Source: Bifidobacterium commune (lineage in GTDB: Bacteria; Actinomycetota; Actinomycetes; Actinomycetales; Bifidobacteriaceae). Taken from it: 64,000 nucleotides of DNA. The notes beneath the pieces were generated by a model that saw only the letters and a list, made by a program, of their open reading frames with translations, searched no databases and was not told where the DNA came from. Of this stretch, positions 35,778 to 44,740 are shown in pieces. Position 1 is the first letter of the stretch, and the number at the start of each line of letters is the position of its first letter. Location of the stretch: positions 246,346 through 310,345 of the forward strand of contig NZ_FMBL01000003.1 of NCBI RefSeq assembly GCF_900094885.1. The letters are read 5' to 3'. The position numbers were made by a program, and so were the translations under genes.

Positions 35778-38357
35778 ATGAGCGATACCGTCACCCTTGA
35801 GACCTCGGTCTCCACACTGATTGCGAACAAACGCCGTGTCAGTGCGTTGAAGGGACTTGGCGTGGTGACGGTGGGCGATGCCTTGACCTACTATCCCTTC
35901 CGAGTCACCGAGCCTGTTCCATTGCGGGCCATTCGCGAAGCGAAGGTCGGCACGCCGATGGCGTTTGCCGCGGTGGTGCGCTATGTTCGCGTTGTTTCGA
36001 TGGGGCCAAGACGTGGGTTCCGCTTGGAAGCCGTGGTCGAGGATCAGGCGTTCGCCGCAAGCCGGCAGATGCAAGGAACAAGCTGTAACCTTGTCTTCTT
36101 TTCGCACAAAAAGCAATATGTGGACTGGATGAGCGGTCGGCTGCACCAAGGTGCGAATGTCGTTCTCTCCGGTACTCCGACGGCATTCAACGGTCAGTTG
36201 CAATTTACCCATCCCGAGGTGCTTACGGTTATGCCGGAAGGTGCGAACGCGTTTAGTCAACCGAGGGATGAGCCGGGCTTCTTGGGTGAGCCCGGTATGG
36301 CAGGCACATCTAATGTGCCGGTGCCGGCGAGTGCGGGTGTGTTGTCTGTCGATGATGGTGTCGGTCAAGCCGGTGTGCCACCGTTGCAGAGTGGGGTTTC
36401 TGTCGGTCGCGACGGTACCGCGTCGGCACTGCAACAGGATTCCGCCGTCAATGCCCTCAGGTTCGATGCTTCGACTGTTGGGGAGGCGTTGCGGCATGTC
36501 TGCAGACCACGTCCGGTCTACCATGCCACTTCGCGTATTTCCACCGAGCATATCCATGAGTCCATCGTCCTCATGCTTGATGCGTTGCAAGGCAATATTC
36601 CCGATGTGCTGCCGCAGGATGTGGTCGAGTCCAAGCGTCTTATGCATCGATCTGATGCGTTTGCCGCGATTCACAACCCGCAGTCAACGAAATCGTTTCA
36701 CGCCGCACTCGCAACGTTGCGTTACGAGGAGGCGTTCGTTTCGCAGATTTCCGTCCTGCAAAAGCGTGAGGCGGCACGGAAGTCTCAAACGTTCGAATGT
36801 CGTGATTCCGGCCTGCGTAAAGGGTTTGTCGAATCCCTCCCATTTGATCTGACAAAGGGGCAGCAGGACGTCATTGCTACTATCTGCACGGATATGGGGC
36901 AAGCCTATCCAATGCAGCGACTTCTGCAGGGCGAGGTCGGTTCCGGTAAAACCGTCGTGGCCCTTGCGGCGATGCTTGAGGCTGTCGGATCGGGTTATCA
37001 GGCTGTTCTGGTGGCTCCCACGCAGGTGCTCGCCGAGCAGCATTTCGAAACGATCAGCAAGATGGTCGGCGATGTCGATGCTCGGGGCGGTAAGACTTCG
37101 TCCAAAGACGATTCTTGCTCCATTCCTGTCACTCTGCTGACCGGAGGTATGAAACTTGCCGCACGGCGCAGGGCGCTCGCTACGGCAGCCAGTGGCGAAC
37201 CTGGCATCATCGTTGCCACGCATGCCGCATTTTCCAAGATGTTCCAAGCTCCGAACCTGGCACTGGCCGTTATTGACGAGCAGCATCGATTTGGTGTCGA
37301 GCAACGTGAGGTGCTGCGCGAAAAAAGCGAGAAGACACCACATCTGCTGGTGATGACAGCGACGCCGATTCCTCGCACGGCCGCGATGACTTGGTTCGGT
37401 GATCTTGATATCTCGTGGCTTACAGAACTTCCCGGTGGACGAAAGCCGATTCGCACCTTCATCGTTCCCGAAGCTAATGGGAACATGATGGCGCAGATGT
37501 TCGCCCATATTCGCCGACGAATTGACGCGGGGGAGCGGGCATATGTTATTTGTCCCAGAATCGACACTGATGAGGCGGATGCGGTCGTAGAGGCAAGTTC
37601 TGCGAGCTTGGGGCGGCGTGGCGGCAGTGCGAGAACTTCTGCATCGGCGGCGCAGTCAGCGGACCAGGATCTGGAAAACGGATTCGTTGCGATTGATGAT
37701 TTCGATGAGGGCAATGGCGACGGTACTTCTGCGGAACCGAAGCTGCCGTTGCATGCCGTTGAGGAAATCGTTCACAGGCTCGCGTCCCTGCCGCAATTCG
37801 CGGGTGTCGAATTCGCCACATTAACCGGACGTGACGATGAAGCGACCAAGCGAAAGGTGATGGCTGACTTTGAGTGCGGCAAAACGCCGATACTTGTGGC
37901 TACAACGGTTATCGAGGTCGGTGTGGATGTGCCGAAGGCCAGTTGCATCACCATCTTCGATGCCGACCGCTACGGTCTTTCCCAGTTGCACCAGCTACGC
38001 GGGCGTGTGGGTCGAGGTGGGACTGATTCTTGGGCGTTCCTTGTTTCGCGCGCTGAACCTGGCAGTATCGCCGAGCAACGTCTGAACGTCATCGAAGGGT
38101 CACTTGATGGTGCCGAAATAGCACAGGCCGATTTGGAATTGCGTGGTGCCGGTGATGTGCTGGGCGACGCCCAATCCGGCGGCCAGTCCGGCCTCAAGCT
38201 GCTGCGCGTGGTCAAGGACGCCAAGATCATCGCCGAGGCCCGAGAACAAGCAGAATCACTGCTCAAGCGCGACTCGGAACTGTCGGGCGAGGTGCAATTG
38301 GCCGGTGCTGTCCTCGACTTCACCCGCGGCGGTGAATCCGAAATCCTCAGCAACTAA
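35778..38357 (+). CDS. recG: ATP-dependent DNA helicase RecG
   Basis: Branch-migration helicase that reverses stalled forks and processes Holliday junctions. The protein has 859 residues, longer than the usual about 700-750. The wedge/OB domain is N-terminal; helicase motifs follow: QGEVGSGKTV (Walker A, Lys391), the Walker B box DEQH (500-503), MTATPIPRTAA, and the C-terminal TTVIEVGVDVPKA and HQLRGRVGRG. The extra length comes from two low-complexity inserts: about 155-222, inside the OB/wedge region, and about 605-657 (Ala/Ser/Asp/Glu-rich) inside helicase domain 2. The frame is open throughout and all motifs are intact, so it should be functional. rsmD follows. Confidence 0.94.
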   Translation: MSDTVTLETSVSTLIANKRRVSALKGLGVVTVGDALTYYPFRVTEPVPLRAIREAKVGTPMAFAAVVRYVRVVSMGPRRGFRLEAVVEDQAFAASRQMQGTSCNLVFFSHKKQYVDWMSGRLHQGANVVLSGTPTAFNGQLQFTHPEVLTVMPEGANAFSQPRDEPGFLGEPGMAGTSNVPVPASAGVLSVDDGVGQAGVPPLQSGVSVGRDGTASALQQDSAVNALRFDASTVGEALRHVCRPRPVYHATSRISTEHIHESIVLMLDALQGNIPDVLPQDVVESKRLMHRSDAFAAIHNPQSTKSFHAALATLRYEEAFVSQISVLQKREAARKSQTFECRDSGLRKGFVESLPFDLTKGQQDVIATICTDMGQAYPMQRLLQGEVGSGKTVVALAAMLEAVGSGYQAVLVAPTQVLAEQHFETISKMVGDVDARGGKTSSKDDSCSIPVTLLTGGMKLAARRRALATAASGEPGIIVATHAAFSKMFQAPNLALAVIDEQHRFGVEQREVLREKSEKTPHLLVMTATPIPRTAAMTWFGDLDISWLTELPGGRKPIRTFIVPEANGNMMAQMFAHIRRRIDAGERAYVICPRIDTDEADAVVEASSASLGRRGGSARTSASAAQSADQDLENGFVAIDDFDEGNGDGTSAEPKLPLHAVEEIVHRLASLPQFAGVEFATLTGRDDEATKRKVMADFECGKTPILVATTVIEVGVDVPKASCITIFDADRYGLSQLHQLRGRVGRGGTDSWAFLVSRAEPGSIAEQRLNVIEGSLDGAEIAQADLELRGAGDVLGDAQSGGQSGLKLLRVVKDAKIIAEAREQAESLLKRDSELSGEVQLAGAVLDFTRGGESEILSN

Positions 38358-38418
38358 TGGCCGGATTCGGATTGCCATGTTGCGCACGGTATCGGCGTTG
38401 CAGGCTAGAGTAGCAAGC

Positions 38419-38994
38419 ATGCGAGTAATTGCGGGACGATTTAAAGGGTTTGAGTTGGCCAAAGCCAAAACGGGCACCAGGCCGACGACCGATCGGACGA
38501 AGGAAGCCATTTTTTCCAAGCTTGAGGCTTGGGGTGTGCTCGATGGCGTTCGCGTGCTCGATTTATTCGCAGGCACTGGAGCCTTGGGAATCGAGGCACT
38601 GTCCCGTGGTGCCGATGAACTGGTCGCTGTTGAATCGGCCGGACCGGCGTCGGTGTCGATTAGCCGAACCTTGGATTTGTTGAAACGCAGCCGTTCGTGG
38701 GGCTCACGCACAATGAAGGCCCGTGTGATGCACAAGCGTGCCGAGCGTATGGCTTCCGGCTATGAGGGGTCCGCTTTTGGTCTCATCTTTGCCGACCCGC
38801 CGTACGCGTTTTCGACCGAGGCGTGCAACAAGTTGATCGCCGATTTGACGTCCTCGGCGATGGTAGACGAGCAAACGGTTATGGTTTTCGAACGTTCCGC
38901 CCGATCCGAGTCCTTGACGATGCCTGAAGGTTGGCAGGTGGCCAGCCAACGTCAGTACGGCGAAACCGAGGTCTACTTCATCGATCACGAGTAG
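38419..38994 (+). CDS. rsmD: 16S rRNA (guanine(966)-N(2))-methyltransferase
   Basis: Methylates G966 of 16S rRNA in the assembled 30S subunit using SAM. The start at 38419 gives 191 residues starting MRVIAGRFKG; the open frame upstream overlaps recG and is not used. SAM motif VLDLFAGTGALGIEALSRG and catalytic FADPPY are clear. In many bacteria rsmD precedes coaD; here coaD is 20 kb away. Confidence 0.94.
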   Translation: MRVIAGRFKGFELAKAKTGTRPTTDRTKEAIFSKLEAWGVLDGVRVLDLFAGTGALGIEALSRGADELVAVESAGPASVSISRTLDLLKRSRSWGSRTMKARVMHKRAERMASGYEGSAFGLIFADPPYAFSTEACNKLIADLTSSAMVDEQTVMVFERSARSESLTMPEGWQVASQRQYGETEVYFIDHE

Positions 38995-39085
38995 ACAACG
39001 CGATGAAGCCGATGAAGCGTCCACGGGTACGCAACGTCGGTGCTGTCTCGTGCGGGCGCTGATGAAGCGCAATCGGCAGGCCGCA

Positions 39086-39982
39086 TCAGTCGCTGAGTTT
39101 GCGCGGGTGGTCGCCGGAGACTTCCCATCCCAAGGTCATCAGTGTTTTGCGATCTGCCTTGTCAAGCGCTTTGCAGTCCATTTGCCGGATGAGATCGGGA
39201 CGAACCTGGTCGGTGTGAGCGATGGCCTCGTCGCGGCGGAACCGGTCGACCTTGCCGTGGTCGCCGCTGGTCAGCACCTCGGGTACGCCCATGCCGCGCC
39301 AGATAGCCGGTTTGGTGTATTGGTAATGTTCCAAAAGCGCATTCGAGCCTGTGTAGGATTCCTCAGCGATGGAATCGGGGTTGCCCATGAATCCGGGAAT
39401 CAGGCGCGTAATGGCCTCAAGCATCACGGAAACGGCAACCTCGCCGCCGTTAAGCACATAGTCGCCGATGGAATACTCGCGTACGTCCACACCCTGCGCG
39501 CGGTAATAGCAGGGGATACGGGCATCGTAACCCTCATAGCGCCCGCAGCCGAACAAGAGATGACTGGCGTGGGATAGTTCGGTCGCATCGCGCTGCGTGA
39601 ACAGAGGTGCCGAAGGGTTCGGGAAAATCAATACCGGTTTTGGGAGTGCGTTTTCCGAAGTAGCCGCTGGTTCGTCAGTTGTGTTGTTGCTAATCGGTGC
39701 GCTTGCATTGCTGTGTTGCGTTTCGTTGCTTGCGGCTGTGATCGAGGGGGGTTCAAATCCCAGCAGGTCATCAAGGCATTCGGCCCATACCTCAGGTTTC
39801 ATAACCATGCCTGCGCCGCCACCTACAGGAGTGTCATCGACGGAATGATGCACGTCATGGGTCCAGCTGCGAAGATCATGCGTGTGCACGTCGAGCAGTC
39901 CACGTTCTATGGCTTTACCGAACAGGCCGACGTTAAGAACTTCGAAATAATCGGGGAACACCGAAACGATGTCGATTTGCAT
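39086..39982 (-). CDS. trmD: tRNA (guanine(37)-N(1))-methyltransferase
   Basis: Makes m1G37 in tRNAs, preventing +1 frameshifts. The start at 39982 gives 298 residues beginning MQIDIVSVFPDYFEVL, the conserved N terminus; the frame extends 63 codons upstream without conservation. The SAM trefoil-knot motifs LLFGCGRYEGYDAR and EYSIGDYVLNGGE are present. Residues about 76-116 are a Ser/Asn/Thr-rich insert absent from typical TrmD. Usually the last gene of rpsP-khpA-rimM-trmD; here separated from rimM by a 3-kb cassette on the other strand, so it needs its own promoter. Confidence 0.95.
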   Translation of the reverse strand: MQIDIVSVFPDYFEVLNVGLFGKAIERGLLDVHTHDLRSWTHDVHHSVDDTPVGGGAGMVMKPEVWAECLDDLLGFEPPSITAASNETQHSNASAPISNNTTDEPAATSENALPKPVLIFPNPSAPLFTQRDATELSHASHLLFGCGRYEGYDARIPCYYRAQGVDVREYSIGDYVLNGGEVAVSVMLEAITRLIPGFMGNPDSIAEESYTGSNALLEHYQYTKPAIWRGMGVPEVLTSGDHGKVDRFRRDEAIAHTDQVRPDLIRQMDCKALDKADRKTLMTLGWEVSGDHPRKLSD

Positions 39983-40313
39983 GTCTCCATGGTAACTGAC
40001 ACGGGCGGATATTCTGGCTGTTCTGCGGTGACTTGGAGTGGCATGCGCGGTGAGCGGATAGGGAAATATGTGAGATGTGCGAGAGAAATCAGTGACGAGG
40101 GTTGTGAACATATAATGTTCGTGATGAATTGGGCGGTTGCGAGGGTTGACTGCGCCGAGAGGTAGAGACATATCCGCGTTTCACCGCGATGTTGGTGAAT
40201 GATGGAGCATGGAATGCTATTGGCAGTGTGACATTTTGCGGTTATCGTTATCCGATAAGATTTGGTGTTGGTTCGAACTTCTGTTGATGAGGGACGTTGG
40301 AAATGAGGTTGAT

Positions 40314-40967
40314 ATGGCGCGGATGATGCAGTCTGTGCTGGTGTTGCATGATTCGTATGCCCAGCAGTCTGAAGTGGGGTGTTTCGGTTCCTCTGGTGCT
40401 GGGAACGCTGACGGCGTGAGCAGTGACGCCGGTTCAAATTATCCGTACGCGTCGGGAGGCTCGTATTCGCCGTGTTCGTCGTCTGGTGGTGGTCCGGTTC
40501 GGCGTGGGTGGCCGGTTTGGTTGCAGGTTGTGTTGGGTGTGTTGTTGGCGGTGTTGTTGTTGGGAGGGGTTGTGGCTGTGGGACCGGTTAAGGACAAGAT
40601 TTATATGCGCAACGTCATGCATAGCGCCGAGGGTGACCATGCGATTCGTGCTACTTTGAAGAATATGGATCCTCATGCGTTCACCGATGAGGGCGTGATT
40701 CATTCCTATGTGATTGACGACGGGACGCTTGAGCATAATCCGATGGGCGGGATTATGGTCACGGTTTATGTCAACGGCGACCGGAGCCTGGACATCAATG
40801 CTACTTACGATAGGCCGTTGAATACGGAGGGTGGTCGTGATCCCCTCGTCGGTGGGGGTGTGGGAGGTTCGGCTAAGCTGGATGATCTTGTGGAGGAGAA
40901 TAAGAAGCGTTTGGATGGTGGGGCGAGGGTGGATGTTCTGTCGAGTTTCGGTGCTGATGTGGATTGA
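40314..40967 (+). CDS. Membrane-anchored DUF1310-like protein, possible immunity protein
   Basis: Start at 40314 follows TGAGGT; 217 residues. The first about 65 residues are Ser/Gly-rich and cytosolic, followed by one membrane helix (about 70-92, WPVWLQVVLGVLLAVLLLGG) and an extracytoplasmic domain with LKNMDPHAFTDEGVIHSYVI and HNPMGGIMVTVYVNG, which resembles DUF1310 proteins of lactic acid bacteria. The family call rests on pattern memory. It is the first gene of a plus-strand cassette with a lipase and two small helical proteins. A membrane-exposed protein facing outward fits a lipase-toxin immunity role; this is inference. Confidence 0.65.
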   Translation: MARMMQSVLVLHDSYAQQSEVGCFGSSGAGNADGVSSDAGSNYPYASGGSYSPCSSSGGGPVRRGWPVWLQVVLGVLLAVLLLGGVVAVGPVKDKIYMRNVMHSAEGDHAIRATLKNMDPHAFTDEGVIHSYVIDDGTLEHNPMGGIMVTVYVNGDRSLDINATYDRPLNTEGGRDPLVGGGVGGSAKLDDLVEENKKRLDGGARVDVLSSFGADVD

Positions 40968-41004
40968 TTGTGGCAGAGGCATGGTGTGAGATCGGAAGCG
41001 ATGG

Positions 41005-42377
41005 ATGATGGCTCGGAGTGATTCGCAAGAGCTTGATTGGTCGAAGTTGACTGATCGAGAGAGAAAAGAAATAGGTGAAAACACGTATGAGGACTATTCG
41101 AAAGGAAAGCCGATCAAAGTTAACGACGGTAAAACTACCGTTGGTTGGGTGGTTGATGGTACTGGTGATTCGTCGGGTTCGGGTGGTCAGGTGACGGTGG
41201 TTGCCAATGATCGTGATGCGTCGAGGGCGACGCGTGTGATGGTGTTGTATCGGGGGTCGAGCGGTCCTGGCAGTGGGAAGTCGGATGTGAGGCAGGATTG
41301 GTTGGATAATGATGTTCCCGAGGGGCTCAATATCCTGCAGGGTAGGGAGCGTGCGGGGATGTGCCGCAGTTGCGTGCGGCGTCGAAGGAGCTGAAGGCCG
41401 TGATGGCGCGGTTTCCGAATGCGAGGGTCGATGTGTACGGGCATTCGTTGGGGTCGATGGCGGGGCAGTATGCGTTGTCGGATCTGTCGCGTGAGCAGGC
41501 CAAACGTATCAATGGCGCGTGGCTGTACGAGGGGCCGAATATATATTCGACTCTTAATGCGACGCAGAAGAAGCGGGCCGATTCCTACGCACGTGACGGT
41601 CGGGTCAAGAACTATGTGGACCCATGGGATTTGGTAGCTATGCTCGGCAACACGGGTGATGACAAGACAGTGGGCCGTAGGGTTTTGGTGAAGCAATCAA
41701 AGGAGGCTCGAAAGGATGCTGTGCAGTCATCGTTGGATGGCATGGCTAGTATGTCGAAGGTCTGGCCTTACGGCTTGTTTGGTGGGTTCGGCGGCGCTGT
41801 GGGGTATTTGAAGCACAATTTCACCAAGGGGCACATGTGGGGTGGTTACCAGTTCGATGCAGACGGGCGGATTGTCACTTATACCGAGAGGTCTTTGAGC
41901 CAAATGTTCCAGGTTGTCGACGCGGGATTTGATGAGCTGGGGGAGGTCCGCGGCAGGTTTGAAAAGAGCGGCGGAGGTCTGTCGCGGAGCGAGCAGATTT
42001 GGCTTGACTGTGGTGAGGCTGATTTGATGGTGAAGGGTATGAGGCTTCTTGCCGAACAGTACCAGTATGAGATGTCCGACCTTTTGGATCGGTCGTGTGG
42101 TGAGGCTGAATCGACGTGGCAGAGCATGCTTCGTGCCGCGGAGTTGGTCGCACCTGATCTTTCTTCGGGTGAGGTGCTTGGCGCTTTGGGAAGTGCGGGG
42201 GCCACGGAGGCCTATATCCGTGTCAGGCCGGAGGAAAAATATGAGCGTGATCGTGTTGAGTTTGATCGGATTGTGGCAAACCTCGACGGTATTTCTGGCC
42301 AGATTGCGCGGGCCAGTGAGGGGATTGTCGAAACGGATTCCGATCTCGCCGCACAGCTTCAGGAGCTTGGTGACTGA
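41005..42377 (+). pseudogene. Frameshifted lipase-like (alpha/beta hydrolase) toxin candidate
   Basis: Two overlapping frames make one protein of about 457 residues if a single base is restored: 41005-41394 encodes the first part and 41361-42377 the rest. The break lies at 41346-41361, where GCGGGGATGTG would continue in frame with one more G (reading RAGDVPQLRAAS). The second frame has the lipase nucleophile elbow VYGHSLGS (Ser codon at 41445), NYVDPWDLV with a candidate Asp, and GHMWGGYQFD with a candidate His. The C-terminal about 200 residues are helical. No signal peptide is visible. Layout (N-terminal lipase, C-terminal helical part, followed by two small helical proteins) resembles staphylococcal TslA, a type VII-secreted lipase with reversed domain order. 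Real mutation, sequencing error or recoding cannot be distinguished here. Confidence 0.65.
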
Positions 42378-42378
42378 C

Positions 42379-42783
42379 ATGTATGAAGAACAAGCGGCCC
42401 GTGAGCGGCGTGCATCCATTGCCCGCATCGAGCGGGCGATGGACGATGAACGCGCTGAACAGCGTCGACGAATGGGTATTCTGGATTCCGTGGCCAGTGA
42501 TATCGGTCAATACCGCACTGAATATCAGAATCGCATGCAGAACATGGGCAGTGCAGTCATGGAAATCAGCCGGCATGATCTTCCTGACGGGGCGGACGAC
42601 CCGATGGTTGAAGCGACCCACACCATCAATCGATTCGAGGACGAAGGTCAGAGAGTCGCCAATGCGGCTTTGCAGCGTATCGAAGAAATCCGCGAGAACC
42701 TTGACAGGGCACATCGGCAGCATATGCGTGATTTGGAAGATGAGATGGAGGCCACCGGGAAAGGGGACGGTGATCGTGGTTGA
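42379..42783 (+). CDS. Small helical protein, possible toxin targeting partner
   Basis: A 134-residue charged, almost entirely alpha-helical protein with coiled-coil character (ARERRASIARIERAMDDERA near the N terminus; RVANAALQRIEEIRENL in the second half). It starts one base after the lipase stop, so it is co-translated with it. No signal peptide or membrane helix. I recognise no family; its size and position match the small accessory proteins that bind the helical targeting domain of type VII effectors. Confidence 0.65.
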   Translation: MYEEQAARERRASIARIERAMDDERAEQRRRMGILDSVASDIGQYRTEYQNRMQNMGSAVMEISRHDLPDGADDPMVEATHTINRFEDEGQRVANAALQRIEEIRENLDRAHRQHMRDLEDEMEATGKGDGDRG

Positions 42784-43093
42784 TGTCAATAGGCTCTGGA
42801 ACGACGCGAAACGGATGGTGGATTCGCTTGGGGGTGATGTTCAGCAGCAATACCATAATCTACTTCTTCAAGCCGAACGTGAGTTGCTTGCCAAGGCCAT
42901 CGCGCCACTGTATAAAAGCATCACAAATGTGAATATGTTGAAGGCCGGCAAAGAAAAGAAAGAGCGAGCCGATTCAATGAAGAAGGACTGGATGTCGTAT
43001 GCCGACCATTTCGAATCCAGTGCCAAAGGCAAATGGAGTGAGAAAGCCAAAGAATCGATCAGGTCGCAGGCCGCGCAGCTTGACCGATTCTGA
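42776..43093 (+). CDS. Second small helical protein of the lipase cassette
   Basis: Starts with GTG at 42776, nine bases after AAGGGG and overlapping the previous gene by eight bases; 105 residues. Predicted helical hairpin: VNRLWNDAKRMVDSLGGDVQ, a Gly-containing turn, then LYKSITNVNMLKAG and a basic C-terminal helix. No WxG motif in the middle and no signal peptide. The overlap with the upstream gene shows a shared operon. Family unknown; likely second accessory subunit of the lipase toxin system. Confidence 0.6.
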   Translation: MVDVNRLWNDAKRMVDSLGGDVQQQYHNLLLQAERELLAKAIAPLYKSITNVNMLKAGKEKKERADSMKKDWMSYADHFESSAKGKWSEKAKESIRSQAAQLDRF

Positions 43094-43251
43094 GTGCGGT
43101 TCCGTCGAGCCGGGTTGCGTTTTCCGGTAGACCATTGCGATTGGTAATGCTGCGTCTGGATTGCTTCTGTTCTCGTCGGGTGCCAAACTGGCCGGTTCGG
43201 CTCGTTGTAGAGATACCGCCCTTCCGCTTTGGCATGCGACCGGATCACGTT

Positions 43252-44052
43252 TTAGAACGTCGGGATTAGTCCCTGCGGCGGGTCTACGGTTATTATCCGC
43301 GTGTCAAGATCAATATCAGGAATGATCTGGCCAACGAAAGGAACAAGCACAGTCTTGACAATCCTACCGTCTTCGATATCGGAACCACCTTCGGGTGAAC
43401 CTGTGAAGGTGATAGGTTCACAGTGACCTTTGATGTGTTCATTACTCTGGGTGTCTGGTCGTGCCTTGCTGCTTCCGTGTTCAGCAGATGTTGTTTTGGT
43501 ATCCGTTTTGATTGGTGGGTCTTGTTCTTCGAGTCGAACGAAGCTGCCGTCCTTGCTTTCGATGACGGGCATATTTAAACGTATTTTCAGCAGTGATTGT
43601 GCCGGACTGTCGATGACATCCACAACTTTGCCTATAAGAATGCCAGCTTTAGCGGGGTTGATGCCGTTGGTGGGATCGTCGGCTATGTGTGCCTCGAGTC
43701 CGATCAAATCCTTGGGATACCAAGCGTCCTCCTCGGTCATTTCGTTGCGGTCATCGGCCTCGACATACAACTCCAGACCATTGAGTGCTTCGGAAGCGTC
43801 TCGGCTGCCGACACCCTCGAACTGCAGAATCCAGCGATCCTTGAATGTGCGTGAGTGAATGACGGTGTACGCGTGCTTGCCGTCTTTCGTGTATAAGTTC
43901 GAACCGGGGGCAAATCTGCGTTCCGGTTCGTCAGTGAATGCCCAGACGTTGACTTCGCCCTTGAGTCCCTGGGCCCGTCCGATACGGCAGACCCTCAACA
44001 GTTCATGCTGTTGAGGGTCTGCCTGCTGCGAAGTGACTTCGTTGCGATTCAC
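43252..44052 (-). CDS. rimM: Ribosome maturation factor RimM
   Basis: 16S rRNA processing factor acting on the 30S head with protein S19. The 266-residue protein has the N-terminal RimM domain (LRVCRIGRAQGLKGEVNVWA near 19-38, RRFAPGSNLY) and a C-terminal PRC-barrel (EEDAWYPKDLIGLEAH; ending VPFVGQIIPDIDLDTRIITV). Between about 175 and 220 lies a polar low-complexity insert that lengthens it from the usual about 170-200 residues. Its ATG overlaps the khpA stop (ATGA). Codons 11-22 contain a perfect 16-bp hairpin (43986-44023). Confidence 0.93.
   Translation of the reverse strand: MNRNEVTSQQADPQQHELLRVCRIGRAQGLKGEVNVWAFTDEPERRFAPGSNLYTKDGKHAYTVIHSRTFKDRWILQFEGVGSRDASEALNGLELYVEADDRNEMTEEDAWYPKDLIGLEAHIADDPTNGINPAKAGILIGKVVDVIDSPAQSLLKIRLNMPVIESKDGSFVRLEEQDPPIKTDTKTTSAEHGSSKARPDTQSNEHIKGHCEPITFTGSPEGGSDIEDGRIVKTVLVPFVGQIIPDIDLDTRIITVDPPQGLIPTF
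43986..44023. repeat. Perfect 16-bp inverted repeat inside rimM
   Basis: GGCAGACCCTCAACAG (43986-44001), loop TTCATG, reverse complement (44008-44023). It lies 29-66 bases after the rimM start codon, within coding sequence. No T run follows on either strand. Confidence 0.9.
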
Positions 44053-44282
44053 TTGCGAACATCCATGATGTCGACGCGAACCTTGTGGTCGGACAAAGCC
44101 TGCACCACGGTGCGAATCGCGTTGGCGGTGCGGCCGGAACGGCCAATCACGTGCCCGACGTCCTCAGGGTTCACGCGCACACGCAACAACTCGCCACGAG
44201 CATTCTCATGCGATTTCACCGATACATCATCGGGGAAATCGACGATATTGGAAATGAGATGTTCCACAGCTTGCGCGAGCAT
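44049..44282 (-). CDS. khpA: KH-domain RNA-binding protein KhpA
   Basis: A 77-residue RNA-binding protein with a single KH domain and the GxxG-type loop VIGRSGRTANAIRT. It usually pairs with KhpB to control cell-division and cell-wall mRNAs. Two-base gap after rpsP and four-base overlap with rimM place it firmly in the rpsP operon. Confidence 0.93.
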   Translation of the reverse strand: MLAQAVEHLISNIVDFPDDVSVKSHENARGELLRVRVNPEDVGHVIGRSGRTANAIRTVVQALSDHKVRVDIMDVRK

Positions 44283-44284
44283 GG

Positions 44285-44740
44285 TTACTCAGCCTTCTCG
44301 GCTTCGTCGCTGGCTTCGGCCTCGCCTGCAGCTTCTTCAGCCTTCTCAGCCTCAGCCTTGGCCTTCGCCTTGGCTTCGGACTTCTTAGCCTTGAGCTTCT
44401 GAGCATCGGCTTCAGCAGCTTCGACGCGAGCGGCGGCATCCGGACCGGCTTCAGCGACCTTCAGGGTGCCTTCTGCGCCCGGCAGACCCTTAAATTTCTG
44501 CCAGTCACCGGTGATCTTCAAGAGATTGAGCACCGGGTCGCTCGGCTGAGCGCCGACACCCAGCCAGTACTGAACGCGATCGGAATCGATCTGGATCAGC
44601 GAAGGCTGCTTGTTCGGATCATAAATGCCGATCTCTTCGATCGACTTGCCGTCACGCTTCTTGCGCGAATCCATGACGACGACACGGTAGAAGGCATAGA
44701 ACTTCTTGCCCATACGCTTCAGACGAATCTTGGTAGCCAT
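44285..44740 (-). CDS. rpsP: 30S ribosomal protein S16
   Basis: Ribosomal protein of 151 residues. The start at 44740 has AAGGAG upstream and gives [20 protein letters not shown]. Core residues 1-80 include [18 protein letters not shown] and [12 protein letters not shown]. The tail from about 105 on is an Ala/Lys/Glu-rich extension ([20 protein letters not shown]), common in actinobacterial S16 but variable in length. First gene of rpsP-khpA-rimM. Confidence 0.96.
   Translation of the reverse strand: MATKIRLKRMGKKFYAFYRVVVMDSRKKRDGKSIEEIGIYDPNKQPSLIQIDSDRVQYWLGVGAQPSDPVLNLLKITGDWQKFKGLPGAEGTLKVAEAGPDAAARVEAAEADAQKLKAKKSEAKAKAKAEAEKAEEAAGEAEASDEAEKAE

Noticed and set aside
41727..42428. Minus-strand frame across the lipase gene
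   Set aside because: Antisense to a protein-like frame with a lipase motif; no ribosome site or family features.
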